The position numbers were made by a program, and so were the translations under genes. A stretch of DNA of 64,000 bases from Girardinichthys multiradiatus (lineage: Eukaryota > Chordata > Actinopteri > Cyprinodontiformes > Goodeidae), in contig NC_061800.1 of NCBI RefSeq assembly GCF_021462225.1, positions 12,632,749-12,696,748 on the forward strand, given 5' to 3'. The notes beneath the pieces were generated by a model, which saw only the letters and a list, made by a program, of their open reading frames with translations, was not told the DNA's origin and did not search any database. Below are positions 35,901 to 47,900 of this stretch, one piece after another. Positions within the stretch are counted from its first letter, which is position 1, and each line of letters opens with the position of its first letter.

Positions 35901-38900
35901 GGTTCAAATACATGATTATTACACAAATGTTTGTACGTTTTCTATGAATGTTTTGGGAATTTAAATGCAGAAAGGAGTAGATTGACTGGCACACCATGAC
36001 GGGGAAGTCCCTTGACTGGTATTATCGCTAAATACCAGTCTGAGTCATTGATAACTGAAAATCTTCTGATACAGTCCCAGTCCAGTGTTTAAAATCAATG
36101 ACTGTTACAGGTGCATCTCCATAAACTGGATAATCGAAAAGTTCATTTCTGTCGGTAATTGAATTTTAAAAAACTGCGAATCGTATATGGATTTATTTTA
36201 CAGAGTGATATTTCTGTTAATTTTGAATGTTATAGCTTATTAGTTATTTAAAAATTAATATTCTGTTCCTCAGAAAATTAAAAATATTTCTTTTGCAGCA
36301 ACCCGAGGTTCTGCTGAGATGTTAAGAAGCTTTTGGGTGTGGTGTTCCTCATATTGCTCTTGACAAAACTTCATATGGGACTTAAGCGAGACCACCTTGT
36401 TGATTAATAGAGCACAGTAAAACTGTGGTTATTATAGAAGGTATTGTTATTTTTGTCAGTGTGGGCAGGTACTGGGTCCTGCTGGAATTTAAATCGGCAT
36501 CTTCAAAAGGCTAGAAGGAAGCATAGAGTGCTGTAAAATATCCTGGTGGACAGCTGCACTTACTTTAGACTTTATAAAACACAGTGGACAGACACCAGCA
36601 GATGACTTGGCACCCCAATCATCACTGATTATGGAAACTTGACACTGGATCCCAAGTAGTTTGGATTCTGTGTATGTTTGCTCCTCTTCCAGAACCTTGA
36701 TTTTCAAATTAAATTTATATTTGTGGTGGCTCTTGACACAACAGCTGCAGTCCACGCCTTGTGAATCTCCCGCCAAATTCTTGAATAGGCTTTACTTAAT
36801 CCTCTCAAGACTTTGGGGAATCATGTTGCTTGGGCACCATGTTCTATCACACTTTTTCCTTCCAGTTAACTTTCCATTAATATCCCTGCATACCTTTCGT
36901 GGCTTGCACACTGTTAGGAGGGTGTCAACAACTGCTGCTGGACATTTGACAAGCCAGCAGTGTTCCTCATCATTCTGTTGACCATATCATGGCAATAACC
37001 TAGCATTTCTGTATTAAAAATTTCATATTCAGATTTTCTGAGAAACTACATTTTTTATTAGCTTTTTCAGTTTTTGAATTAAATTACTAAAACAAAATAA
37101 CTTTTAGATGATGTACTAATTGGAAATGCTCTTGTAAATGAATGAAAACTAACATAACACATTATCAGTATTACAAGTAACAACCACATTCAGGATGCTG
37201 TAGTATAGGTTCTTCCTTCTAGACAACAGATGTTTAGTCCTAATAGAGGTTTCTCCACCCTCAGCATGCTGACCCAACATAAAGTTGGCTCTTTTTAAGA
37301 AAAAGCAACTATAAGACATCATCTAAACCGTGCATATTGTTAGCAATTGTTTCTAAAGACTATCTGATTCAACAACGTTAGCTACAGTCCTCGATAAATT
37401 CACATTTTACTCCTGCTGATGAAGTTTTCATATGTGGCAGTTTGATAAAGTGCTAGGCTAATGCTTGCATGTGACTCATTTTGGACCTGTCTCATTAATA
37501 ATGCGGCTTGTAAAATTTTTAGCATGTAAAATGTGTTCAGAACATGGAGGAAAAAGTTGTTCTGCTGCATCATAAACTCACCACGTTACTTTGAACGTTA
37601 TAAAATTTACTGATCAGTGTTTCAGCTGCTCTCTGCTCAGCTCCTTCTTCTACACCACAGGTGTCAAATTCCAGTCCTCGAGGGCCAGTAACCTGTAACT
37701 TTTAGATGTTCCTTTGCTTCAACACACCTGAATCAAATAATTATGTCATTAGCAGGACTCTGGAGAACCTGACTGCATACTGAGGAGGAGATGCAGCCAT
37801 TTGTTTCAGCTGTGTTGGACCAGAGACACATCTAAAAGTTGCATGACACTGGCCCTCAAGGACTGGAGTTTGACACCCCTGTTCTATACTCTCTCAAATG
37901 CACTATTCTGTGCATGCTACAGAGCAAGTGACATTACACAGACACAGAAGCCAATACATTCTCTCTTTTAATGTGAACACCATTATAAATGCTGGAAAAA
38001 ATATTAAGGAAAACCTAGATTATATACATGGAGAAAATGACCAACATGTCTTTTAAAATAGAGCTTTCCATCCCATACCTGGGATTACAATTTGAACTTT
38101 TTGCTTTGCTGTGGTCCCAAAAGGATAAATTATTCAATGCGTCTTTCCACATTAAATTTCTTAAAAAAAACAAAGCATCCTTTTTGCCTTTTAATTTGAC
38201 TCATTTTCTTCCTGTTGTGTGTTTGTGGCACCACCTGTTTTACAATTGTTGTTGGCACCCCAGTCCATACAAGTCACAAAAACCAGTGGTGTAAGTATTC
38301 AACCATTAATGTTTCACTTTTCCTTGCCATAGAAAGTACTCCTGGATCGGTGCTTCTTTGTTCTTTTTGTGTCTCTGCTCTGTTCTCTCAAACCCCCAGT
38401 CGGTCGTGGCAGATGGCCGCTCACACTGAGCCTGGTTCTGCTGGAGGTTTCCTCCTGTTAAAAGGGAGTTTTTCCTCTCCACTGTCGCTATATGCACGCT
38501 TAGTATGAGGGATTGCTGCAAAGTCAATGCAAGCTACTGTCCACTGTCTCTACATGCTCATCCAGGAGGAGTGAATGCTGCAAGTCACTGATTCGATGCA
38601 ATCTGCTGGGTTTCTTTAGATAGAAAAACTTTTTAACCAATTTGAATAATAAACTGAATCTGACTGCACTGTTTGATAGTTAAGATTAATTGGAACGTAT
38701 GTACCTGACTTGAAATCTGCATGATTCGCTTGAAATGACTTTAAGAGCCTTGAGACGACGTGTGTTGTGAATTGGCGCTACATAAATAAACTGAATTGAA
38801 TTGAATTAAACCCTGGAGGGTTCTTGTAAACCCCTAATGGCCACGTACAGATAAAATTTCCGTCTCAGCCAAGCTTGCTGCTCTTGGCCGTTGTTAATTT

Positions 38901-41900
38901 AATTGAGGTGTTAACTCTGTGTTTACACGTCTCTGCGGCTGCAAACTCGACAACTCCTCGTGAGAACTTTTGATGTTCGGGCTTCTTCACTAGCACTTGA
39001 TTTAAACTTGTGGTTGGTGGTTAACGCTGGCTGTGTTCTGAGTTGCTTGACTGTGTGTCTCTCTCTCTATCTCTGTCAGTCTGTCATTACATCTAGTCTT
39101 TGTCGTGGAAAATTGACGTGTCACGTTGGTTATTCTGGAGCCTGCTGGAGTGGTTGTGATAGGAGCAGGTGATGTCTTTTAAAAACCCACCTAACCACAG
39201 CCACATGTCGTCGTCACTCCATGTATGTTACTCATCATGTAGGAATGACAAACACACACACACACATTCACACAGACTGGGTCCTTTACTGGTTCCGACT
39301 GAGTGGGAACTAAATATTGAAAACTTTAGTTCCAGTTCTTGAAAATGAATATAGCACAGTATATGCTGTATTTTGATTGGATATTTCTATTTGCGTAGAC
39401 AGATCGGAGGATTATCCTACACAAAACTTTTCTTTTACATGGCTTTCAAAGTTTAGTAAGATAGATTCTCAGTTATATTTAGGACCTGGGTCAGTCCAAC
39501 ACATGCATATGCTTTGATGTAAATTATTCCACTGTTGCTCTGGTAGTATAATTAGTTGTCCCGCTGGCAGACGAACCTCCACCTCAGTCCAAGTCTTTTA
39601 CCTTCAAGTAACTTGGCTCACTAGGTGAAACACATTATAATGATTAACTGCACACTAACTGATGTGTCCAAGCCTTTGTTTATATTAATTATAGAAATAA
39701 AAGCTTTTCTGCTTACAGATTAATGAAAACGCAACACATAAGATAAGAATGTTACATCAGAGCAATAAAAAAAACTTTTGATACAGAAATGTGGGCTTTG
39801 TATACTTGCTTAAAGGTAATTTTTTTTAAAAATACTCTTAATTTGACAAACAATCCTGACAGGAACACATATTGTAATTTATTGAATATGACTGTGGATC
39901 CATCCATCTTTCCAGAGTTTATGTGAATGACTTTTCCGCCTCGCCTAGTGTTTTTAATGTAGGACAGGAAGCTCTATTTACGTCTCTTCTGACCAGTGTA
40001 CCTTCTTCCACCTATTGGCTTGTGGCAAACTACAAACAGGCAGCCGCAGCTTTCCTTCAATAATGGTGTTCATCCTGCCTCTCTTCCGTAAAGGCCAGAT
40101 TTGTGGTGTTCTTGACTAATAGTTGTCCTGTCATCAGGTTCTGAACTTGGAAATGGACTCTAGTAACTAATTTGGTGACTTCCAAAAACATTAATTGCAC
40201 TGGATTTCATTTAAAGGTAGAGTAAAGAGCCCTGAACACAAGCACACACTACAATTCAGATTTTTATTGAATTGGTGGTTTACCACATAAAATCCCAATA
40301 ACATCCATCAAGGTTTCTGGTGAAAAGGTTAAAATGTTCAAGAGGGAACAAGGCACAAATCTTGTGAGATCTTGTGAGTTTTGTCTCAATTGGATCATGT
40401 TTGAGGATTTGTAAGACCTGACCATCAATGAGCTCGTCCTCCCCTGAGCAGACGGCCTCCCATAGCACACTGCAGGACATGGTGAGCCACATTTCCAGTC
40501 AGACCCAAGCTGCTCCAGCGTTTTTCTGTTCCTCCTTTTAATAATTGACTTTTTTTAATGTTTGCCCTTCACAATTTGCAAGCTTTTGGTCTAGAAGTTA
40601 AGATCCACATTCACCCACCCCTCTCTTCCTTCGGAAGGATTTAGCCTGTGATCCTCTGCCATATACTCTCTATTTTTAAAGAGTCCCTCAGAACCTCAAA
40701 CAGGTGGCGACTTTTGTGCCCAAAGTGTGGCATGCCGTGTTGTGGGGTGTGTGCACCGGGAGGGACTGGACTGGCGTCGGAGGAATGCGTGACCTTGCCG
40801 GCCTCTGCCATTTGGCTTTGATCAAACATTCCTCTGGAAGTTTCCGCCTTGTGCTGTCACTGAGCAGCGATGCAGGCTTCTGCGGGTAGAGACTTTTTGA
40901 AATCTTTGCAGCAGAAATGTAAACTCAGAGCATTAATAAGGGTTGTGTTTGTAGCTTTGTTGAAAAGTACATCTGGATGGTTAAAGATGTGTGGTTTTTG
41001 GTGAGGTATCACGGAAAGTAGATAATAAGGTTTTACAGTATTCTCAATTTGCTAACCTGATGAAAAGTAACACAGTTAAGTTACCAACGTTTCCAGTCTT
41101 ACAAATAAGGTTAAAATAAATTAGATCACTGTAACCAATTATAATGTGTTATTTGTATGTGGTTGATTGCTGGGTTAGTTTTCTGGGCAGTTTAATCACT
41201 GGTGGGCTCGAAATATTTAAGTTTTCTTTTTACACAGGGTTCCTCTGCAGGATTGGTTTGTCATTTTTTAGGTCTAAGTAAATATGGACAAAAGAAAATT
41301 GAGAATGAATTATTGTTAATTTTCAGTTCAATTTATCTTTGACTTCTATTTTATAGTTTCTGACAGAGATCCCACATATATTTGAAACCCCAATAAGAAA
41401 TCAAAAAGGGACATTTTCAATGCTTTTCTGGCCACTAGACCCTATTGGAGCAGGATGTTAAACCATAGCTAGTTTTCCAGCTATGGTTTAGATGCCAGAC
41501 CAAAACAAATAATTCACTTTCTTTTTTTTTTTTTGTCTACTGTTTAAGTAGACAGTAAACATCTGCTAGCTTAGTGTCATTTTGGTTTGATCCAGGATCT
41601 CAGTAGGTCCTTTTTTATTGGAAGTTATTGGCCTAAGTGGGAATTGGACCCAAAATCTGTAAAAAGGGAGCATAAAGTCCTTTCTCTAATCTTAATATAC
41701 TCAAGTAAATCACAAAATTATGTACCATGTAAATGGGGGGAAAAAACCCAATATGCAGAAGTGAAGCGTATGAGTATGAAATAATTTTGCAGGTACGAAA
41801 TGAAAGTAAGCGTCGTCACATGAGTGTGAAATAGGGGTACGATTCGGTAATGTCCAGACCTGGTGTCAATCGGTGGTGCTGCATCTTTATGACTCAAATA

Positions 41901-44900
41901 TATGTGAATTATTTGTTGTGCGTCTCCCCATACACAAGCAGATGAACAACCAAAAGGCAGGAATTTGCTTTATAATGAGATTGTTTCATATCGAAGTGTC
42001 TTTTTTTATTTCTTTTGATTTTTAGAAGTGGCAATAATGAGAGGCAGTGTGTTGTGGGTGTTTGAGCTGCATTCATGCTGGTAAGAAAGTGTAACAACTT
42101 GTTCTGGGTGGGTTTTTTGTTTTACAGGTTTTGAATAACAACAGGAAGTGTTGTGGTTGTGTAGTGACAGATTGTGGGTTAAGGACTGGCTGGTTACGGG
42201 TGTAGAGAAAGTTTAAATAAACACACTGCTTCTGTGTAGACAAGCAGGGATTGTCATCCAGCTGTAGGGAAAATGGACGTCGAGTGTTTAAATAGGTTAA
42301 ACTTCTCCGGCTCTTCAAGGAGACAGAGATGGAGAATGGACGATTAACTGAAATCTTTAAAGTGATGGAAAGACGGCATGGATTTCATCTTGGAAAGCAG
42401 TCAGGCGGAAAGCCCTGGCGATTGGCCGAGGAGGCGGGAGAGAGGGGGTGTTTCAGGGCAGTAAGGAGCCTCGGGCACTTCTCCCAGAGGAGTGGAGTCT
42501 CAGATCTTAAGGAAACAGAGGAGAGAAAAGTGCGAGCACAAGCAGGGAGGGCCGGGAGGAAGGGGTGAGCGAGAGGACAAGGAGCGAAGAGGCCGTCAGG
42601 CGAATGAGGCGGTATAGACTGGAAAAGTCAGGGAAAACAGAGGAACGAGACAGGAGGGTGAGAAAGAAGGAACGATTTAACTGAGTGGGTAAAAGCTTCT
42701 GCAAATAAAGAGCTGTGTAAGAAAGGAGGACGACACGGAGCAGATCAGGAGGGGAGGGTGAGAAAGCTCAACTCTATTGTGAAAAAGAGATTGATGTTGT
42801 TAATGAGAGGAAGAACAAGTATCTGCTGCCAGCCACACAAGAGGAGGGTTCCACAAACCAGACTAACCATTGAGCTGGGTGACACAAGAAGCTGTTTTTA
42901 CTGTAGTACTCCTCCTCTTTCTTCTTCTCCTCCTCCTTTTCTTGCTGTTGTTGGCCTTAACCATTGGCGCATCACTAGGACGCCACTACATCGCCATGTT
43001 CGAGGCCACGCAAAACGTCACGCTGAAGCCTACGGACTCCTGGAGGGAAGCGCTGCTGGACACCCGAGTCATGGACCTCTTCTTCTCTGTAAGTATCCCA
43101 ACAGTTCTGCACCTATCTTGTACTTATTGGTCGTGTTTGGTTCTTTGGTTGATCAGAACTTGCATCCAAAAGTTTTCATTGTGCAATTCTTGTCTCCTAC
43201 CTCCACATGCACCACAATCTCTCAGCAGTTGACATTTTCCATCTTTCTTTCTCATAGAAGTTACTCTGTATCAGATTTTTATAGCCTGAAAATGTGTTTT
43301 TCACACTAAATTTGGGATATTTTTCTTTCACACTTCCATTGAAATGTTCTTCTGATACTTCAGCATTTCTTTCCTGACCTCTCCAGAGTGGCTTGTTTAT
43401 TTCATGTTGGGCTGTAAGTCCTGGTTTAACCTTCTCCTTTTGCGGCTTTCTAAGTTTGTTCTTCTTCCGTGGCTTTCCTGAATGCACCATTAAACAGATT
43501 TATAGGTACTTTGCAGTAGGCTCATGTTACTGTGTTACCGTACAGAAGACCGCCCGGTGAAGCAAGTGTGTATTTTAGTGCAGTGTGTTTAAAGAGGCGG
43601 CCCACACTGGCCGAGCATATGCTGTGGAATAGAAGAGTGGAACAAACTGGTCATCTCCTCTTCCATTAAGCATCCGTCCAAATCTTCCAGCTGCCCATCG
43701 CTGGATAGTGCTCCTCCTCTTAACCTTTTAACAGCCTACACATGTATATGTCTTTCAGCTTCCTTTCTGCTTCATCCAAAAACTGCTTTCACACAGCTGC
43801 TTTGGATCAGTTCTTTTCTTCCTGGTCCTTTCTTAAGTCTACAGAACAGGTTGATCCATCTCTGCTTTGAGATCGATACTATACACATCTCGACACACTG
43901 CCAAAATTTGATAAATTAACAATAGGTGAGCAGCAAAAAACACGTCTGACGTAATAGACTCACCCTTTAACCACTGTCCAGTGTGGTTTTCATTCAACAC
44001 AATGGGATTTGATCCACTACTTCAAACATGAAAGAGAGGAACCCACCTAATAATTATATAAACTGCAACAAATCAGCTGAGCAGTATCCATCCTGGGCTG
44101 GTGGTAAGCCACAGACACCATCTTTTTTACAGTCAGTGAGCGCCCCATACGTTACCAGGTTGCAGTAACTGCGCTCTCGATTTGGATGTTGTTATTGAGT
44201 GAAGAAGACTTAATGTTAGCTGTTCTCAGTACAATGAGGTGAGATGAAGCAGAGATGAAACATGTGGAAACGGTGGAGTCTATGGTTTATTCTGGGTGCA
44301 AGAAAGTGAGACTCAGAAGATAACAGAAAGGCTGAATATATTTTAGCAAAGTTGCTCTGTTTTATTCTTTTAGGCTATCAACCTCCGTCTGTCATGAAAC
44401 ATGCTTGGGTTTAATTTGTAGGCAGCCTTTTTAAAATTTGAATTAATGTAAGGATCATTTGTCAACGAGCCGGGTTCAGGAACCACCATCACCCCTTATT
44501 CACAAGCCGTGACCCAAATCAACAGAATGTTTTAGAACTTTTCCTTTTAAATTCAGTCACTAATTCAAGCAATAATAGGAGGGCTGACATAACAACCAGA
44601 GCAATAGGGAAGTATCATTTTTAACACGGGTCTCTTACTGTGTTTATACAAAATACATGGAATGGAAGGTTGCAACTACTTGTGATCTATGTCTTTATAA
44701 ACGTAAATGGTGTAGTTTTAGCTGAGACACATCTCACTGAGCTTATAGTAAAGAAATGTTTCTTCAGCAGCAGTTTTTAATCCCCAAACTGGACAAAACA
44801 AAATAAGTCATACAGGACAAACAACCATGCACACACTCATTCACACCTAAGGTCAATTTAGAGAGACCAATTAACCTAACAGGCATGTCTTTGGACTGTG

Positions 44901-47900
44901 GGAGGAAGCCAGAGTACCCGGTGAGAACCCACGCATGCACGGGGAGAACATGCAAACTCCATGCAGAAAGACCTCCGGCCGGGAATCGAACCCGTGACCT
45001 TCTTGCTGCAAGGCAACAGTGCTACCAACTGCGCCACCGTGCAGCCCACAAAATAAACTGTAAACTTGAATGTGTTTTAATTGCACTTTGTCTTATTATT
45101 ACAAATTAAGACAAAGTGCAATTAAAACACATTCAAGTTTACAGAATTAAGTTCTCCTCTGGCGACTTGTCTGAAACTAAAATCTGAAACATAATTTGGT
45201 TTGAAAAAACTTAAGCTCCACTAAGTTCAACCTTGGCTGTAACACCAACATCAGCAACCTGAATTTGCAGGAATTAATGGGAGAACCAAGTATATTTTAG
45301 CTCCTGATTAGAGCTTTAAAGTGTACAGTTATAGTAGGCAACTCTGTGTCTTCGTTTTGCCTTCATGTATCGGACATTTCTATTGGCTGCGTCACCTTGT
45401 GTGTGAAGATTTTCTTACCTTTAGGATTCTAACTCAGCTCAGGTGACTCCAGGTTATCAACCACGAAACATCAAAAATCACAAACTGCAATAAAAAGTGT
45501 TTTGGTGCTTGATGAGCACCATGCATCAACACAAACTGAATTAGGTTTATGAAACTATAAAGGTTCTTGGTCAGTCACAGATAGCTGATTGGTTTAAAGT
45601 GGTAAATGTGATCAGAGATGCGGTACAAATCACACCGTCCTAATCAGAAGCTTGATTATCCCGTCCTGGTGTCTGGCTCTGAATAAAAATATTTGTCATT
45701 TTCTTGTCAGTTCTTTTTGCTGCTGGAATCTGCAGGCTGCGTTTTGTGTTGGTTTCAGTTGTCAGGCCTCTGGTTTCATCTCTTGCTGTGGTATTTCTAG
45801 TAGCTCAACTGTTTGTTATTGTAAGGCTGCCGTGGCTCTGTCAGCTGCCAGTGAGTGTTGTACCTTCATCCTCGTTGTGTTGGGTGCATTTTTATGTCTG
45901 CCAGTTTGGGTTTGTGTTGTAGAAGGGTTTGTGTATGTGTTGCGTTTTATGGTGTCCTTTGCTGTCTCAGCTGCTGTGTCCCCTCAGCTGTGTGTGTGTG
46001 TGGGGGGATAAGTGTCTGTCAAGGGGGTCCTCAGAGGCACGTGCCATCAGGGTCACGGTCCATTGCTGACCAGTGGCAAGATTACAGGCTGGCCCCAGGA
46101 TTAGAGGCCCCTGTTAACAACCCCAGTAACCCTACCATAGCACACGCTTCCTGTCTTCTCTTCCTCAGTGAGTGGATGGCTGTCAGCCTACATTAAATCG
46201 CTGCTGTGCTCCACCACTGTTCAGTTTCAAGTTAACAGGAGACTGTTTCTGCAGCCAAGAAACTTAGACCTGCCCGGAGATCTTCGGTATCTCAAAATAC
46301 AGCTCTTTAAGATGACTCTATCCAGTGTCCTAATCATTATTAGGAAAACTATTTCTCTCCACTGATTAATGTGAAATATCTAGAAAGTATTTTGCCATTC
46401 AGCTGTCACCATTGAGCAGCCTGTTGCTTTGCCATGCAACGTGGAGTCAAAGCAGCACCATTTCTTTGCCACAAGCCTTTGTTGTTGTGGACAGTGCTCG
46501 AGGATGTGGTGGCAGACTAAAACTTACTCAATCAGGGGCATGACTTCACATTCATGCTGAAACGGGGTCTTTTTTTGTATCTTAACTATAGCACATAGAA
46601 GGTAGAGAAAACGGTTCCTTTGATACTTTACACTTCCTGTTTGTCTAAAGGCAGCTTTTCTATTTAGCTTTTAAATGCCATTCAGTGTTTGAGTGTATTT
46701 GTGAATGTTATTTGAAATACAGTAAAGTGCTTACATACATAGTGGCCATTACATTATTATTCCTGACCATCAGCAGCACTTCTAAACCCTATACTAGCAA
46801 TATGGGATGGGCGATAAGGATTTTATAACCACTTTTTTACCAGCTTTGCTTCAGTTAGAGCTGCACAATGTATTAGATTAGAATTATCTCAATAATAGCG
46901 CAGTTGGAAAGGTTGGATGTAATATTTGGTAGGCCATAAAGTTTCAGGTGCCAAGCTTTTAAACTCTGCTTGCTGATAAAATATTTAACCAGTTTAATGG
47001 ACCAGATGTCCTCCATCCCCACATCTGATGTAGATCTTAGTGATTTAGTTGCTAAAGCTCAGCACAAATTTGGTGAGATTGAGGAAAAAATGGGTAAATG
47101 GTAATCAGTATCGTCATGGCAATATTCAGTTATTGTATTACAATTTTATGTTTTCCTAACTTTGTGCAGTCTTAATGGCAATATGGGAAAAGTATAATCA
47201 AATGTATGACATTTTTGGCTATACATTTATAGCTACAAACAGCCAGAGCCTCAAAATACTGCTAAACAATAGCCAGTTGTTAAGGAGGCAACATCACTAC
47301 ACCAATTGCAATAGGTAGTGCAACTGTGTTGCTAAAACATATAAAATAATTTGCTCATATTTTGAAAATCACAGCATTTTCTTTGATCTCATAGGACAAA
47401 CACTAAAAGTATTGTTTAAAGAGCAAAGTTGCATTCCCAATAACACTCACGTTTGGGGGAATGTGAGCTTCATCAATTAAAAGGTTGTCATTATTATTTC
47501 AGGATGATCAATTCCCCTTTTTCCCCCTGATGACCATCCACCTTTTTCCTGGTGGTGCTGCTGGAGGATTGTTTAAGTTAGCTGCAGCTAAGCGTGTTGT
47601 TTTGGTGTATAGTGAGCTGAATTTTAGTTAGAAAAGGCCAATACATTCTCCAGGAACTCAAGTGCAGAACTCCTGGGACTTCCTAGATCTCTCCTATAGT
47701 CTCTGTTGTTGCAGCGTATACATAGACCTTCACTGGTTACCAGTTAAGCTAGCTTTCTTCTTTTTAGTTAAGACAATCCCACAACTATGGACATTTCCTT
47801 TCAAAGCACAGACATGTCTGAACTTGCCTACCTGGTTCGCTTTGCAGCTCCACCTTTTAATGAGAAGAAGCAGAACCTGTGGCTTCAGCTGGTGTGTGTT

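Larger units (their letters stand above)
27819..42975 (+). other. xpo4: xpo4 intron 6, U12-type AT-AC intron (15.2 kb)
   Basis: The 5' end is ATATCCTTTG, an exact U12 AT-AC donor. The branch site CCTTAAC (42955-42961) lies 14-16 bases from the 3' end, and the intron ends CATCAC|TAGGA. Only this AT-AC pair restores the conserved Asn-Leu-Gly-Arg-His junction. No pyrimidine tract lies between branch site and acceptor, as usual for U12 introns; a CT-rich tract lies just upstream (about 42907-42945). The interior holds Tc1, LINE, SINE and foldback repeats, listed separately. No nested gene is recognised. Stretches without any call include about 30900-31000, 31500-33020, 33910-36100 and 40900-42300. 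Confidence 0.93.

Noticed and set aside
42758..43309. 183-residue plus-strand open frame around exon 7
   Set aside because: It runs in a different frame from exon 7 of xpo4 and into introns on both sides; no recognisable domain.
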